From Sorangium aterium (GTDB lineage: Bacteria; Myxococcota_A; Polyangia; Polyangiales; Polyangiaceae), in assembly GCF_028368935.1 (NCBI RefSeq), contig NZ_JAQNDK010000006.1:215001-279000 (forward strand): DNA of 64,000 nucleotides, given 5' to 3'. A model generated the notes under the pieces. The model made no database searches. It had not been told where the DNA came from and saw only the letters and a program-made list of their open reading frames with translations. Positions within the stretch are counted from its first letter, which is position 1, and the number at the start of each line of letters is the position of its first letter. Positions 40,901-48,630 of the stretch are shown piece by piece. The translations under genes were made by a program, and so were the position numbers.

Positions 40901-42132
40901 CTTCTTCCTCCGGCCTGGAAACGGACGTGCAGCGCCGCCATCCCGCGGAGCTTGGTGTTGGGCTCCCATGTCGGCGCCGGGGTCGCGAGCTCGAGCCGCG
41001 GCAGCCGGCGCAGCAGCACCGAGAAGGCGATCTCGAGCTCGGTGATGGCGAGGAAGGAGCCCAGGCACGCGTGCGTGCCCCGGGCGAACACCAGGTGCGG
41101 GTTGTGCTTCCGCGTGATGTCCAGCCGATCGGGCTCCGCAAACACCTCGGGGTCGCGGTTGGCGGCGCCCAGCACGATGGATAGCCGATCCCCCTTGTGG
41201 ATCAGCTTGCCCCCGAGCTCGAGATCCGTGAGCGCCCACCGCTCCATCCCTCGCTGCCCGGGCGACGTGTAGCGCAGCAGCTCCTCGACGGCCGTCTGCG
41301 TCAGCTCCGGGTGGCCTCGAAGCAGCGTCAGCTGATCGGGATGCGAGAGCAAGGTGTACACGCCAGCCGAGATCATCCGGGCCGTCGTCTCGAAGCCGGC
41401 GTAGAGGAAGAACGTGAGGTTCGACAAGAGCTCCGGGAGCGCGAGCCGATCGCCGTGGTCGTCGGCAGAGAGCAGCGCGCTGATCAGATCGGCGCCCGGG
41501 CGCACCTGCCGCTCGGAGATCACCCTGCTCAGGTACTCTCGCGCGGCGTCATAGGCCTCTTCACCCTGCTGCCGCACCTCCGGCGGTTGAGCCTGGTCGA
41601 ACTTCAGATGAATCCGGGTCGTCCACGCGCGAAATTGCTCTCGCTCCGATGCCGGCAAGCCCATCAGCTCGCAGAGCACGAACGTCGGCAAGGGATACGC
41701 GTAGTCGGCCACGACGTCCATCCGCCCGTCCCCCTCGACGAGGTCCACGAGCTCGTGCGCGATCTCCTCGATCCTCGACCGGAGGCGCTGGACCACCTCG
41801 CGCGTGAACGCCTTGCCGACGAGGGCGCGCACCCGGTCATGCTCCGGCGGATCCAGCTCCATCATGTTCGGGGTCCATGGGCAGGATCCGGAGCCGCGGC
41901 GCGGGACGACGGCCATGACCTTTTCACGTTGTGTCGTCAAGCGCCTGTCGGCCAGGGCGAGCTTCGCGTAGGAATACTTCGTGATCCACCATTCCCCTAC
42001 CGAGGCGACGAAATGGACCGGCGCTTCCGCCCGGAGGCGCGCGTAGAACGGGTAGGGGTCCGCCACGAAGGCGGGATCCAGCGCGTCGAAGCTGTCCACT
42101 GAGCATTCCTTGTGCGTGACCGCGGATGTCAT
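40897..42132 (-). CDS. Cytochrome P450, first of a tandem pair
   Basis: 411 residues from ATG 42132, with CAGGAG 8 nt upstream. AGFETT (245-250), ExxR (E283-R287) and FARGTHACLG with heme Cys356 mark a bacterial P450. It probably hydroxylates or desaturates the small-molecule product of the operon. The nearest relative is its own neighbour: differences are scattered substitutions, denser around 70-90 and 165-200 (B-C loop and F-G region, which line the substrate pocket), hinting at changed substrate position. It lies 75 bp after the Rieske gene, same strand. Confidence 0.93.
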   Translation of the reverse strand: MTSAVTHKECSVDSFDALDPAFVADPYPFYARLRAEAPVHFVASVGEWWITKYSYAKLALADRRLTTQREKVMAVVPRRGSGSCPWTPNMMELDPPEHDRVRALVGKAFTREVVQRLRSRIEEIAHELVDLVEGDGRMDVVADYAYPLPTFVLCELMGLPASEREQFRAWTTRIHLKFDQAQPPEVRQQGEEAYDAAREYLSRVISERQVRPGADLISALLSADDHGDRLALPELLSNLTFFLYAGFETTARMISAGVYTLLSHPDQLTLLRGHPELTQTAVEELLRYTSPGQRGMERWALTDLELGGKLIHKGDRLSIVLGAANRDPEVFAEPDRLDITRKHNPHLVFARGTHACLGSFLAITELEIAFSVLLRRLPRLELATPAPTWEPNTKLRGMAALHVRFQAGGRR

Positions 42133-42207
42133 CGTCTTGCTCCTGATTCCTCCTGATCCACCGGCGACCGAGCTCCGGAGCCGGTGCGTGCCGGTGGACA
42201 CGCGCGT

Positions 42208-43335
42208 TCACCTCGCGAGGAAGTCGTCGAGCGCGCGGTGAAACCGGATGGGCCCGAGCTCGAAGCGGCCGAACGTGACGACCTGGTTCGCGCCGGAGCG
42301 CAGCCCGCTCTGGATCGACGTCACCCTCCTGAAGTCTTCGTCCAGTGTCGTCTCGAAGCTCTCTCTGTCTGCTCTTGTATGGCGCACCTCGCGCTCCGTC
42401 TGCGGGACGCGGGCGGCGCTCGCCCACGTGCGCCAGAGCGTCCGATCCAGGCTGCTCGGAAACACCGTCTGGAGAATGGTCGGCCCTTCTCGTAGCATGA
42501 GGACGGTATTGGGAAATATCAGATAGACGACATTCGCGACGGAGAGGAGATCCCAGCTCGCTGGATCGCGGTCCAGGCACGCGTTGATCCTGTTTCTGGG
42601 GACGATCATGCGCTGGTGGGGATAGAAGTCGTCATGCAAGGCGATATTGTCGTGCAACCAGGGTGCGATCGTCTGCGCGTGCGTCTTCCGGAAGTGATAG
42701 ACCTCGAATGCCACTTCCATGAGGAGCTTCCAGTTCGCGTTGGGCGAGAAGGTGAGCTGATATGCCGGCTGGAGGCGCGAGAGGTTCCAGCCGGCGAGCT
42801 CTTGCGCGAGGGGACCCAGAAAAGCGTCCAGATCCGGCCCAGGATCGGTCCACACCATGCCGAACTTCACCCGCACAGGGAACGGGGTGAGCGCGGTGCG
42901 TTCGCAATGCCCCTCGGCAAAGCCGTAGGCGTGCGGGACGTGCAGCAGCTTGCCATCGAGCCCATAGGTCCATCCGTGGAAAGGGCACGTGAAGGAGCTC
43001 CGGGCGACGCCCGTCGGGCCGTCGAGGAGCCGGGCACCTCGGTGGCGACAGACGTTCAAGAACCCCCTGATCTGGCCCTCCTTGTCGACGCAAAGCAGGA
43101 TCGGCGCGCCCAGCCCGTCGTGGGTGACGTAATCGCCCGGCCTTTGCAGGAGCGCCGCGCTCGTCAGGACGATGGGGTAGCGCTGGAACAGCTGCCCTCG
43201 CTCCCTCTCGAGCCGCGTCGGTGACGTGTAGATGTCCACCGGCCTCTGCTCCGGCTCCGCGTCCATGTCCGTGGTCCGCCGCTGGATCAGATCGAGCGTG
43301 CGCCGTATCAGCGTCACCTGCTCCGCATGCTTCAT
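42208..43335 (-). CDS. Rieske non-heme iron oxygenase, alpha-type subunit
   Basis: 375 residues. The Rieske cluster is Cys96-x-His98 (CRHRG) and Cys117-x-x-His120 (CPFHGWTY). The catalytic iron site is the EVYHFRKTH segment (His214, His219) with an acidic residue expected near the C-terminus. Such enzymes do O2-dependent hydroxylation, N-oxygenation or demethylation and need a reductase, which is not in the window. ATG 43335 lacks a clear ribosome site. It sits 130 bp after the aminotransferase-like gene and 75 bp before the P450 pair, all minus strand. Confidence 0.92.
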   Translation of the reverse strand: MKHAEQVTLIRRTLDLIQRRTTDMDAEPEQRPVDIYTSPTRLERERGQLFQRYPIVLTSAALLQRPGDYVTHDGLGAPILLCVDKEGQIRGFLNVCRHRGARLLDGPTGVARSSFTCPFHGWTYGLDGKLLHVPHAYGFAEGHCERTALTPFPVRVKFGMVWTDPGPDLDAFLGPLAQELAGWNLSRLQPAYQLTFSPNANWKLLMEVAFEVYHFRKTHAQTIAPWLHDNIALHDDFYPHQRMIVPRNRINACLDRDPASWDLLSVANVVYLIFPNTVLMLREGPTILQTVFPSSLDRTLWRTWASAARVPQTEREVRHTRADRESFETTLDEDFRRVTSIQSGLRSGANQVVTFGRFELGPIRFHRALDDFLAR

Positions 43336-43465
43336 ACAGGCTGGAGAGCGGGCTCAGGCGCTGGTACCAGGGGTTCCAGGATCTCCCGCTGCGTGTCGAT
43401 CAGGCAGGCAGGGACGGGTCTCGGTCCTCGGGGCTCCATTCCCGGAACCTTGAGCAAACTCTCGG

Positions 43466-44674
43466 CTAAGCAAGCTCCGAGAGCTCGACCTGGCGCACCG
43501 CCGGCGCCGCCGTCATGGAGGGCTCCTCCCTGCGGCGCGGGCTCATCAGGGCGTCGAGCTGCTCGATGAAGCAGCTGTTCTCCGCCGGCAGGCCGACGGT
43601 CACGCGGAAGTATTCATCGTATCGCTCGTCGCCGAACGGCTCGAAGGCCTTCACCTTCACGCCTCGGGCGAGCAGCGCGTCGTGGATCTTCGCCCCGGAC
43701 CACGCCCCGCGCGCGCGGCACAGGATGAAGTTGGTCTGTGACGGATAGGCCTCCAGAGCGCGATGAGCTCCGATGGCTGCCATCAGCCTGGCTCGCTCCC
43801 TCGCTGTCTGATGCCGGACGAATCCGAGGTGTCCGCTGTCCTGGAGCGACGCCATCGCGAGCTCCGCGGCCAGCTGCCCGACGCGGTGCGGCGTCATCTT
43901 GGCCTCCATCTGCGCCACCACCTTCGCGTTCCCCATGGCGTACCCCACGCGCACCGACGCGAGCCCGTAGGCGAAGGAGAAGCTGCGCAGCACCATCAGG
44001 TTGGGATGGCGCAGCACCAGGTCCGCCATCCGGGTGTTCGGGCTCTCCTCGAGATAGTGCACGTAGGCTTCGTCGATGAAGAAGAGGGATTTCGGGAACC
44101 GGGTGAGCAGCGGACCGAGCTCCTGCCTCGTGATGAGGACGTTGCCCGTGGGGTTGTTGGGGTTGCAGAGGTAAACCAGGCCGTCCTGCCGCGAGAGGCG
44201 CGACTCGAGCATGTTCATGTCGAGCGCGAAGCCGTTCTCCGGGCAGAGCGGGAGCAGCTCGCATCGCAGCCCCACGCGGACACCGGAGGCAGGCACCTTG
44301 GAGTAGGTGAGCCGCGTGGTGATGATGGGATACGCCGTGCGCTTCAGCAAGAAGCGCAGCGTTCGCATCGCCGAACGCTTGATCTCGCGCTCGATCAGGA
44401 ACGGGATGCAGGTCTTGAGCAGCGGGCCGCTCCCGTTGGCGACCAGCACGTTCTCCGGCCTGACGCCCGCGTCCGCGGCGAGCGCGCGCCGGAGATCTCC
44501 GTTGTCTCCGGCCGGGTAGCTCCGCAGCGAGATGTTGCCGGCGTGGCGCCGCAGGACGTCCGCGCACCGCTCGGAACAGTACGTGCCGTGGTTCAGCGCC
44601 ATGTCGATGGGCGGCGCGCCGGACCGGCGAACCGGGGCGATGGGTGCGTTGCTCGCTGTCGTTCGAGGCTGCAT
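43466..44674 (-). CDS. Aminotransferase-fold (class I/II, HisC-like) protein lacking the PLP lysine
   Basis: 402 residues. The fold-type I pattern is clear: NGSGPLLK (80-87), NPNNPTGN (171-178, cofactor-ring Asn region), FIDEAYVHY (199-207, Asp201/Tyr204) and a C-terminal YFRVTVGLP with the substrate-carboxylate Arg. Where relatives have S-x-S-K-A-x-G-L-A-G-x-R, this protein has SFSFAYGLASVRVGYA, so the Schiff-base Lys is Phe234 (codon TTC). Histidinol-phosphate-type transamination is therefore not expected. It may bind a ligand, act as a partner or use a different mechanism. ATG 44674 has GGGAGGAG 8 nt upstream. First gene of the operon. Confidence 0.85.
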   Translation of the reverse strand: MQPRTTASNAPIAPVRRSGAPPIDMALNHGTYCSERCADVLRRHAGNISLRSYPAGDNGDLRRALAADAGVRPENVLVANGSGPLLKTCIPFLIEREIKRSAMRTLRFLLKRTAYPIITTRLTYSKVPASGVRVGLRCELLPLCPENGFALDMNMLESRLSRQDGLVYLCNPNNPTGNVLITRQELGPLLTRFPKSLFFIDEAYVHYLEESPNTRMADLVLRHPNLMVLRSFSFAYGLASVRVGYAMGNAKVVAQMEAKMTPHRVGQLAAELAMASLQDSGHLGFVRHQTARERARLMAAIGAHRALEAYPSQTNFILCRARGAWSGAKIHDALLARGVKVKAFEPFGDERYDEYFRVTVGLPAENSCFIEQLDALMSPRRREEPSMTAAPAVRQVELSELA

Positions 44675-44695
44675 GGAGCGCTCCTCCCGTGGTGT

Positions 44696-44712
44696 TCAAC
44701 CAGCATCAACCA
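44696..44712 (-). promoter_or_regulatory. Direct-repeat candidate operator before the oxidative operon
   Basis: On the minus strand TGGTTGA occurs twice with 10-bp periodicity (44712-44706 and 44702-44696), 20-40 bp before the first start codon. One helical turn between identical heptamers is typical of activator sites. No -10/-35 pair is obvious. Confidence 0.35.
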
Positions 44713-45095
44713 GGCTATTCGTCCCCAGGATTCAGGAGGCCACCTCCGCTGACCAGTTGCAAGAAGGAAGAGCGAGAGGCGCGGCCCAAGAACTTGTGTG
44801 CGGAGGCGTGCGACCAGGGTGAGGATGGGCCGCGGTGCGAGCTCGGCTTACGGAGCGGTCGTTGTCCCCCCCGCAGGCGCTCGTGGGGCACCCTGCTTGC
44901 GCCTTCGTCGTCCCGTGTGGAGCCCGCGCGCCTCCACGGCGCTCGGCTGGTCTCCTCGACAGGACGGGGCGGCGGTCGGATACGCTACCTTTTCGCGGTG
45001 GGCGGGGGCGGCACGGCGGGGTATCCCGATGGCGTGAATTCGACAGCATGCCGGTGGATAGCCCGCCTAGGCGAGCCCTGCCGCCGCGCGGGCGC
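44713..45095. other. Gene-free stretch upstream of the oxidative operon
   Basis: About 380 bp between the operon and the end of a minus-strand lipoprotein gene. Only shadow frames are open; I see no repeat or RNA. Confidence 0.4.
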
Positions 45096-45473
45096 TCACG
45101 GACTGATCGCTGTCCCGACTGTCGCGTTCCCGACTGTCCCCGTCGTCGCCTTGACGCCCGGGGTTTGTCGCACGGCCTTCCAGTGGCAATAGCACAGGTA
45201 CGGCGGGTTGATGCGACACTCGAACCTGTCGATGCAGTACGGAGAGAGCCCCCAGCAGTCTGACGACAGCGTTCCACCCTCGCACGTGCAGCTTCCGTCT
45301 TCGCTGCACCACCAGCTGAGCGAACCAGTGCCCCCACCGTTGTTCACGAGCGCCTCTGTCACGGCCGTCGTCTCCTCCGGAGTGGTCGCTTCTTCGGGGG
45401 CTACGACGCAGCCGGCCAGGAGGCCGGAGGCAAGAGACAAGACGGCGAGCGCGGCGCGAAGGGTATTCTTCAT
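45096..45473 (-). CDS. Small Cys-rich lipoprotein
   Basis: 125 residues. The signal peptide ends in LLAGC (Cys22). A Thr/Glu-rich linker leads to a compact Cys-rich region (WWCSEDGSCTCEGG, SSDCWGLSPYCIDRFECR, YLCYCHWK) with eight or more cysteines and many aromatics. It resembles small disulfide-rich secreted myxobacterial lipoproteins; function unknown. ATG 45473 has AAGGAG 8 nt upstream. Confidence 0.75.
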   Translation of the reverse strand: MKNTLRAALAVLSLASGLLAGCVVAPEEATTPEETTAVTEALVNNGGGTGSLSWWCSEDGSCTCEGGTLSSDCWGLSPYCIDRFECRINPPYLCYCHWKAVRQTPGVKATTGTVGNATVGTAISP

Positions 45474-45579
45474 GTGAGCAGCTCCTTGTGAGGGTTCGCT
45501 GTTCCCTCAGAGCAAGGCAGGTGCCCACGCATCAAACCCCCCGATTCTTCGGGCTATTCCTCGGAGGGGTGCGTGGCAT

Positions 45580-45673
45580 GTTGAGCGGAACCTCGCTCAC
45601 TTGCGCGCGTAGTTGAGCGGAACCTCGCTCACTTGCGCGTGGTTAAGCGGAACCTCGCTCACTTGCGCGCATA
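45580..45673. repeat. Three tandem units of about 31 bp
   Basis: GTTGAGCGGAACCTCGCTCA plus CTTGCGCGC and 2-3 variable bases, starting at 45580, 45612 and 45642 (the third has GTTAAG). There are no variable spacers, so it is a minisatellite. Each unit contains TGAGCG and CGCTCA, an imperfect hairpin. Confidence 0.88.
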
Positions 45674-45833
45674 GCCGCGCATCGCGAGCGGCATCCTGAG
45701 GATGCCGCCCGCGCCCTCGCCGGCGCTCCGCCGGTCCCGGGCTGCGGTCGCGAGCTCGGGCACCGGATGAACGAGAGCGTCGCGCAACGAAGCGGACCAT
45801 CGCGCCCATCGGGTCGTGGCCTTGCGCGACCGC

Positions 45834-47285
45834 TCAGCTCGCGCGGAGCGGCGGCGCCTGCAGCGGAGCGCTCTCTCGCTCGAGCGCGAGCGCGGCGCGC
45901 AGGACCAGCGCTTCCTCGAAGTGGCGCCCCACGATCTGCAGCCCGAGCGGCAGGCCGGCGCTGGTGAGTCCCATCGGCACGCTGATCGCCGGCTGGCGCG
46001 TCAGGCTGAAGGGCGCGGCGAAGGAGGGGGGGAGCGCGCCGCCGTCGATCAGGGGCGCGGCCCCGGCCGACGTCGGCGTCACCAGCAGATCGAAGCGGCG
46101 GTGGAACGCGGCCATGGTCAGCGCCAGCTCCGCGCGCTGCCGCTCCGCCTCTAGGTACGCCACCGCGCTCAGCGCCTCTCCCTGGGCTGCCGCGCTCTGG
46201 ACCGCCGGATCGAGCAGCGCGCGCTGCTCCGGTCCGAGCTCCCGCACCGTGTGCGCGGCGCGCGCCGCGAACAGCGTCCGCAGCACGCCCCCCGGGTCCG
46301 CGAACGGCGGCGCCACCTCGTCCACCTCGGCGCCAAGCCGTTGCAGGAGCGCGACCGCCGCGTCGAAGCGGGCCCGCGTCTCGCCCGGCAGATCGACGTA
46401 CCCGAGCGTGGCGCTCACGCCGACCCGCACGCGGCGCAGGAACCTTGCATTGAGCGCGTCAGACGCGTCGAGCGTGTTGGACGCGTCGGGGGCGTCGGAG
46501 GCGTCGACCGCGACGACCGCGCCCAGGTACAGCGCGTCCTCGCGCGGCGGCGGGGCCCGGAACGGATCGCGGTCGTCAGGACCGGAGAGGACCGAGAGGA
46601 GCAGCGCCGCGTCGCCGACGGTGCGCGCGATCGGCCCCACGTGCGGGGGCACCCCCACCACGCTCGCCGGGTGCGCGGGCACGCGACCGAAGGTCGGCTT
46701 GCACCCCACCACCCCGGAGAACGCGCTCGGCACGCGGATCGAGCCGCCGCCGTCCGTTCCGACGGCGAGCGGACCGAAGCCGGCCGCCACCGCCGTGACG
46801 GCGCCGGCGCTGCTGCCGCCCGGCGTGCGCCGCGGGTCCCACGCGTTGCGCGTGATCCCGGTCAGCGGGCTGTCGCCGAGGCCCTTCAGGCCGAACTCGG
46901 AGGTCGTCGTCTTCCCGAAGAGCACCGCCCCGTGCTCCCGCAGGCGGGCGACGGCGGGCGCGTCCTCCGTCCAGGGACCGGCCGCATCCACGGTGCGCGA
47001 GCCCCGCCGGGTCGGCCAGCCGCGCGTGAGCAGGAGGTCCTTCACCGAGACAGGCACCCCGTCCAGGCGCCCCACCGGCTCGCCTCGAGCCCAGCGCGCC
47101 TCGGACGCCCGCGCGGCCTCCAGGGCCCGCTCCTCGTCGAGGAGCGCGAACGCGTTGAGCGGCGCTCCGTGGCGCTCCACATGGGCGAGGACGGCGCGGA
47201 GCGCCTCGACGGGGGAGGCGCTGCGGGAGCGATAGAGCGCGAGGAGCTCGACGGCGGTGGCTTGCACGAGCGAGGCGGGCAGCAT
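45834..47285 (-). CDS. Amidase-signature family hydrolase
   Basis: 483 residues. The Ser-cisSer-Lys triad is readable: Lys82 in VSVKDL, cis-Ser in GGSSAGA (158-159), nucleophile Ser182 in TDGGGSIR. The sequence GTDGGGSIRVPSAFSGVVG is typical of GatA-like amidases acting on small amides. At about 265-285 there is an insertion with repeated DAS/DAP/DAL units encoded by near-perfect GACGCGTC-type repeats, probably a surface loop. ATG 47285 has no ribosome site. A -10-like TATAGT lies 6 nt upstream of it. Monocistronic; substrate unknown. Confidence 0.9.
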   Translation of the reverse strand: MLPASLVQATAVELLALYRSRSASPVEALRAVLAHVERHGAPLNAFALLDEERALEAARASEARWARGEPVGRLDGVPVSVKDLLLTRGWPTRRGSRTVDAAGPWTEDAPAVARLREHGAVLFGKTTTSEFGLKGLGDSPLTGITRNAWDPRRTPGGSSAGAVTAVAAGFGPLAVGTDGGGSIRVPSAFSGVVGCKPTFGRVPAHPASVVGVPPHVGPIARTVGDAALLLSVLSGPDDRDPFRAPPPREDALYLGAVVAVDASDAPDASNTLDASDALNARFLRRVRVGVSATLGYVDLPGETRARFDAAVALLQRLGAEVDEVAPPFADPGGVLRTLFAARAAHTVRELGPEQRALLDPAVQSAAAQGEALSAVAYLEAERQRAELALTMAAFHRRFDLLVTPTSAGAAPLIDGGALPPSFAAPFSLTRQPAISVPMGLTSAGLPLGLQIVGRHFEEALVLRAALALERESAPLQAPPLRAS

Positions 47286-47319
47286 GTGTCCACTATAACG
47301 GATGAACTGTCCTTCGCAA
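47286..47319 (-). promoter_or_regulatory. Leaderless amidase promoter
   Basis: On the minus strand TTGCGA (47319-47314), 16 nt, TATAGT (47297-47292), then GGACAC and ATG. This is the best -10 match in the window, and its position puts the transcription start at the initiation codon. Confidence 0.5.
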
Positions 47320-47802
47320 CGGATATGCGCGTTCGCCTCGGTGTTCCCGCCATGGTCCTTGTCGTGTAGATCTGTCGTGCATCACAGCCGACTGCGACGC
47401 CGGGCACAGGATGGCGTCTCCGGCGAGAGGGCGCGGCTGTCGCATTCGTAGCTCGGTGGACGGCCGGCGCCGTGCCCGGCTTGCGCCAGACCGGTCTTTG
47501 GCCGCCCCCGTCCAGACCCGGCGTGCACCTTTCGTCATGCACCGGGATCTCCATCCATGTTCGTGGCGAAGCAGGGTTCGCGCATCCACCCCAGCTTGTG
47601 CCGTTGCAGCGCGGCTGAGGCCGAATGCATGGCAGAGCTCGCGATGCTCATCGAGGCCTTCGGGACCGAGCGGGACCACGCGCTTGCCTCGCGTTTCGAG
47701 TTCCGCCACACGCCGAAGCACACGAGCTCGCCGAGCGCCGCCGAGATATGGGTCGACGCGGATGCGACGAGGTGGTACGCGTACGGACTTCAGGAGTGCA
47801 AC
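47320..47802. other. Gene-free region between the amidase and the MEDS gene
   Basis: About 480 bp. Open frames on both strands lack ribosome sites and recognisable motifs. It should contain the MEDS gene promoter. Confidence 0.4.
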
Positions 47803-48456
47803 ATGGCGCCATCACGCACGCGAAAAGTGAGTCTCTGCGGCAAGGAGCTTCATGGCCTGCAGCACATCTGCGCGTTCTTCGATTCGCGCAAGGAAATGTA
47901 CGACGTCCTCAATCCGTACTTCCAGGAAGGAATCGATATCGGCGACGAGGTGGTGACCATCCTCGAGTCGAGCGTACATGACGACCATGTAAATCGGATG
48001 CAAAAGGGCGGCGTGCCGGTGCAGGACGCGATTCAGCGTGGCCAGCTCAAGGTCGTGCCTTCCGAGCAGACGTACCTCCAGGACAACGTGTTCGTCGCGG
48101 ACCGCATGCTCTCGACGCTCGAGGGCGTGCTCCAGGGCGCAGCCGAAGGCGAGTTCAAGTCCGTTCGCACCTGCGGCGACATGGAATGGGCGCTGAAGAG
48201 CCTGCCGGGCACCGAGGACCTGATGGTCTACGAAGCAAAGGTGAACACGCTGGCGCCCAAGCACGACTGCACGCTCCTTTGCTGCTACGACGTCAATCGC
48301 TTCAGCGGCCGGGTGATCGCCGATGTGCTCGCCACGCACTCGCACGTGATCATCGGCGGCCACGTGCACGAAAATCCGTACTACCTCGACCCGGTGACGT
48401 TCCTGAAGAAGCTCGCGCTGCGGCGAGCGCCGGCGCCTCTCGCGAACGCGGGCTGA
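47803..48456 (+). CDS. MEDS-domain (DcmR-type sensory) protein
   Basis: 217 residues. HGLQHICAFFDSRKEMYDVL, FQEGIDIGDEVVTI, then a charged HVHENPYYLDP end match the MEDS (methanogen/methylotroph DcmR sensory) domain, a RecA-like fold thought to bind small ligands. Here it stands alone, without the helix-turn-helix of DcmR or an attached histidine kinase. It probably works in trans with a signalling partner. ATG 47803 has CAGGAG 7 nt upstream; longer in-frame starts lie in non-conserved sequence. Confidence 0.82.
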   Translation: MAPSRTRKVSLCGKELHGLQHICAFFDSRKEMYDVLNPYFQEGIDIGDEVVTILESSVHDDHVNRMQKGGVPVQDAIQRGQLKVVPSEQTYLQDNVFVADRMLSTLEGVLQGAAEGEFKSVRTCGDMEWALKSLPGTEDLMVYEAKVNTLAPKHDCTLLCCYDVNRFSGRVIADVLATHSHVIIGGHVHENPYYLDPVTFLKKLALRRAPAPLANAG

Positions 48457-48630
48457 CCCTCACGCCTTCGGCCGCGACATGGCCGCCAGAATGCGCGGGG
48501 CGCTCGCCCGTCAAGGCGGCATGTCCGACGTGCGACGGCCGTGCGTGACCTCATCCCCTACGGGCTCATCCACGCCACGATGAAGCGCGGTGGATGACCG
48601 GCGCGCGGGAGGGCTATCCTCTCGCGCCCG

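Noticed and set aside
39683-44674. Classical PKS/NRPS or RiPP gene cluster
   Set aside because: No ketosynthase, adenylation, cyclodehydratase or precursor-peptide motifs on either strand.
45580-45673. CRISPR array
   Set aside because: Three units without unique spacers and no cas genes in the window.
47293-47721. 142-codon minus-strand frame before the MEDS gene
   Set aside because: Composition is Arg-rich shadow-like, with no ribosome site and no family resemblance.
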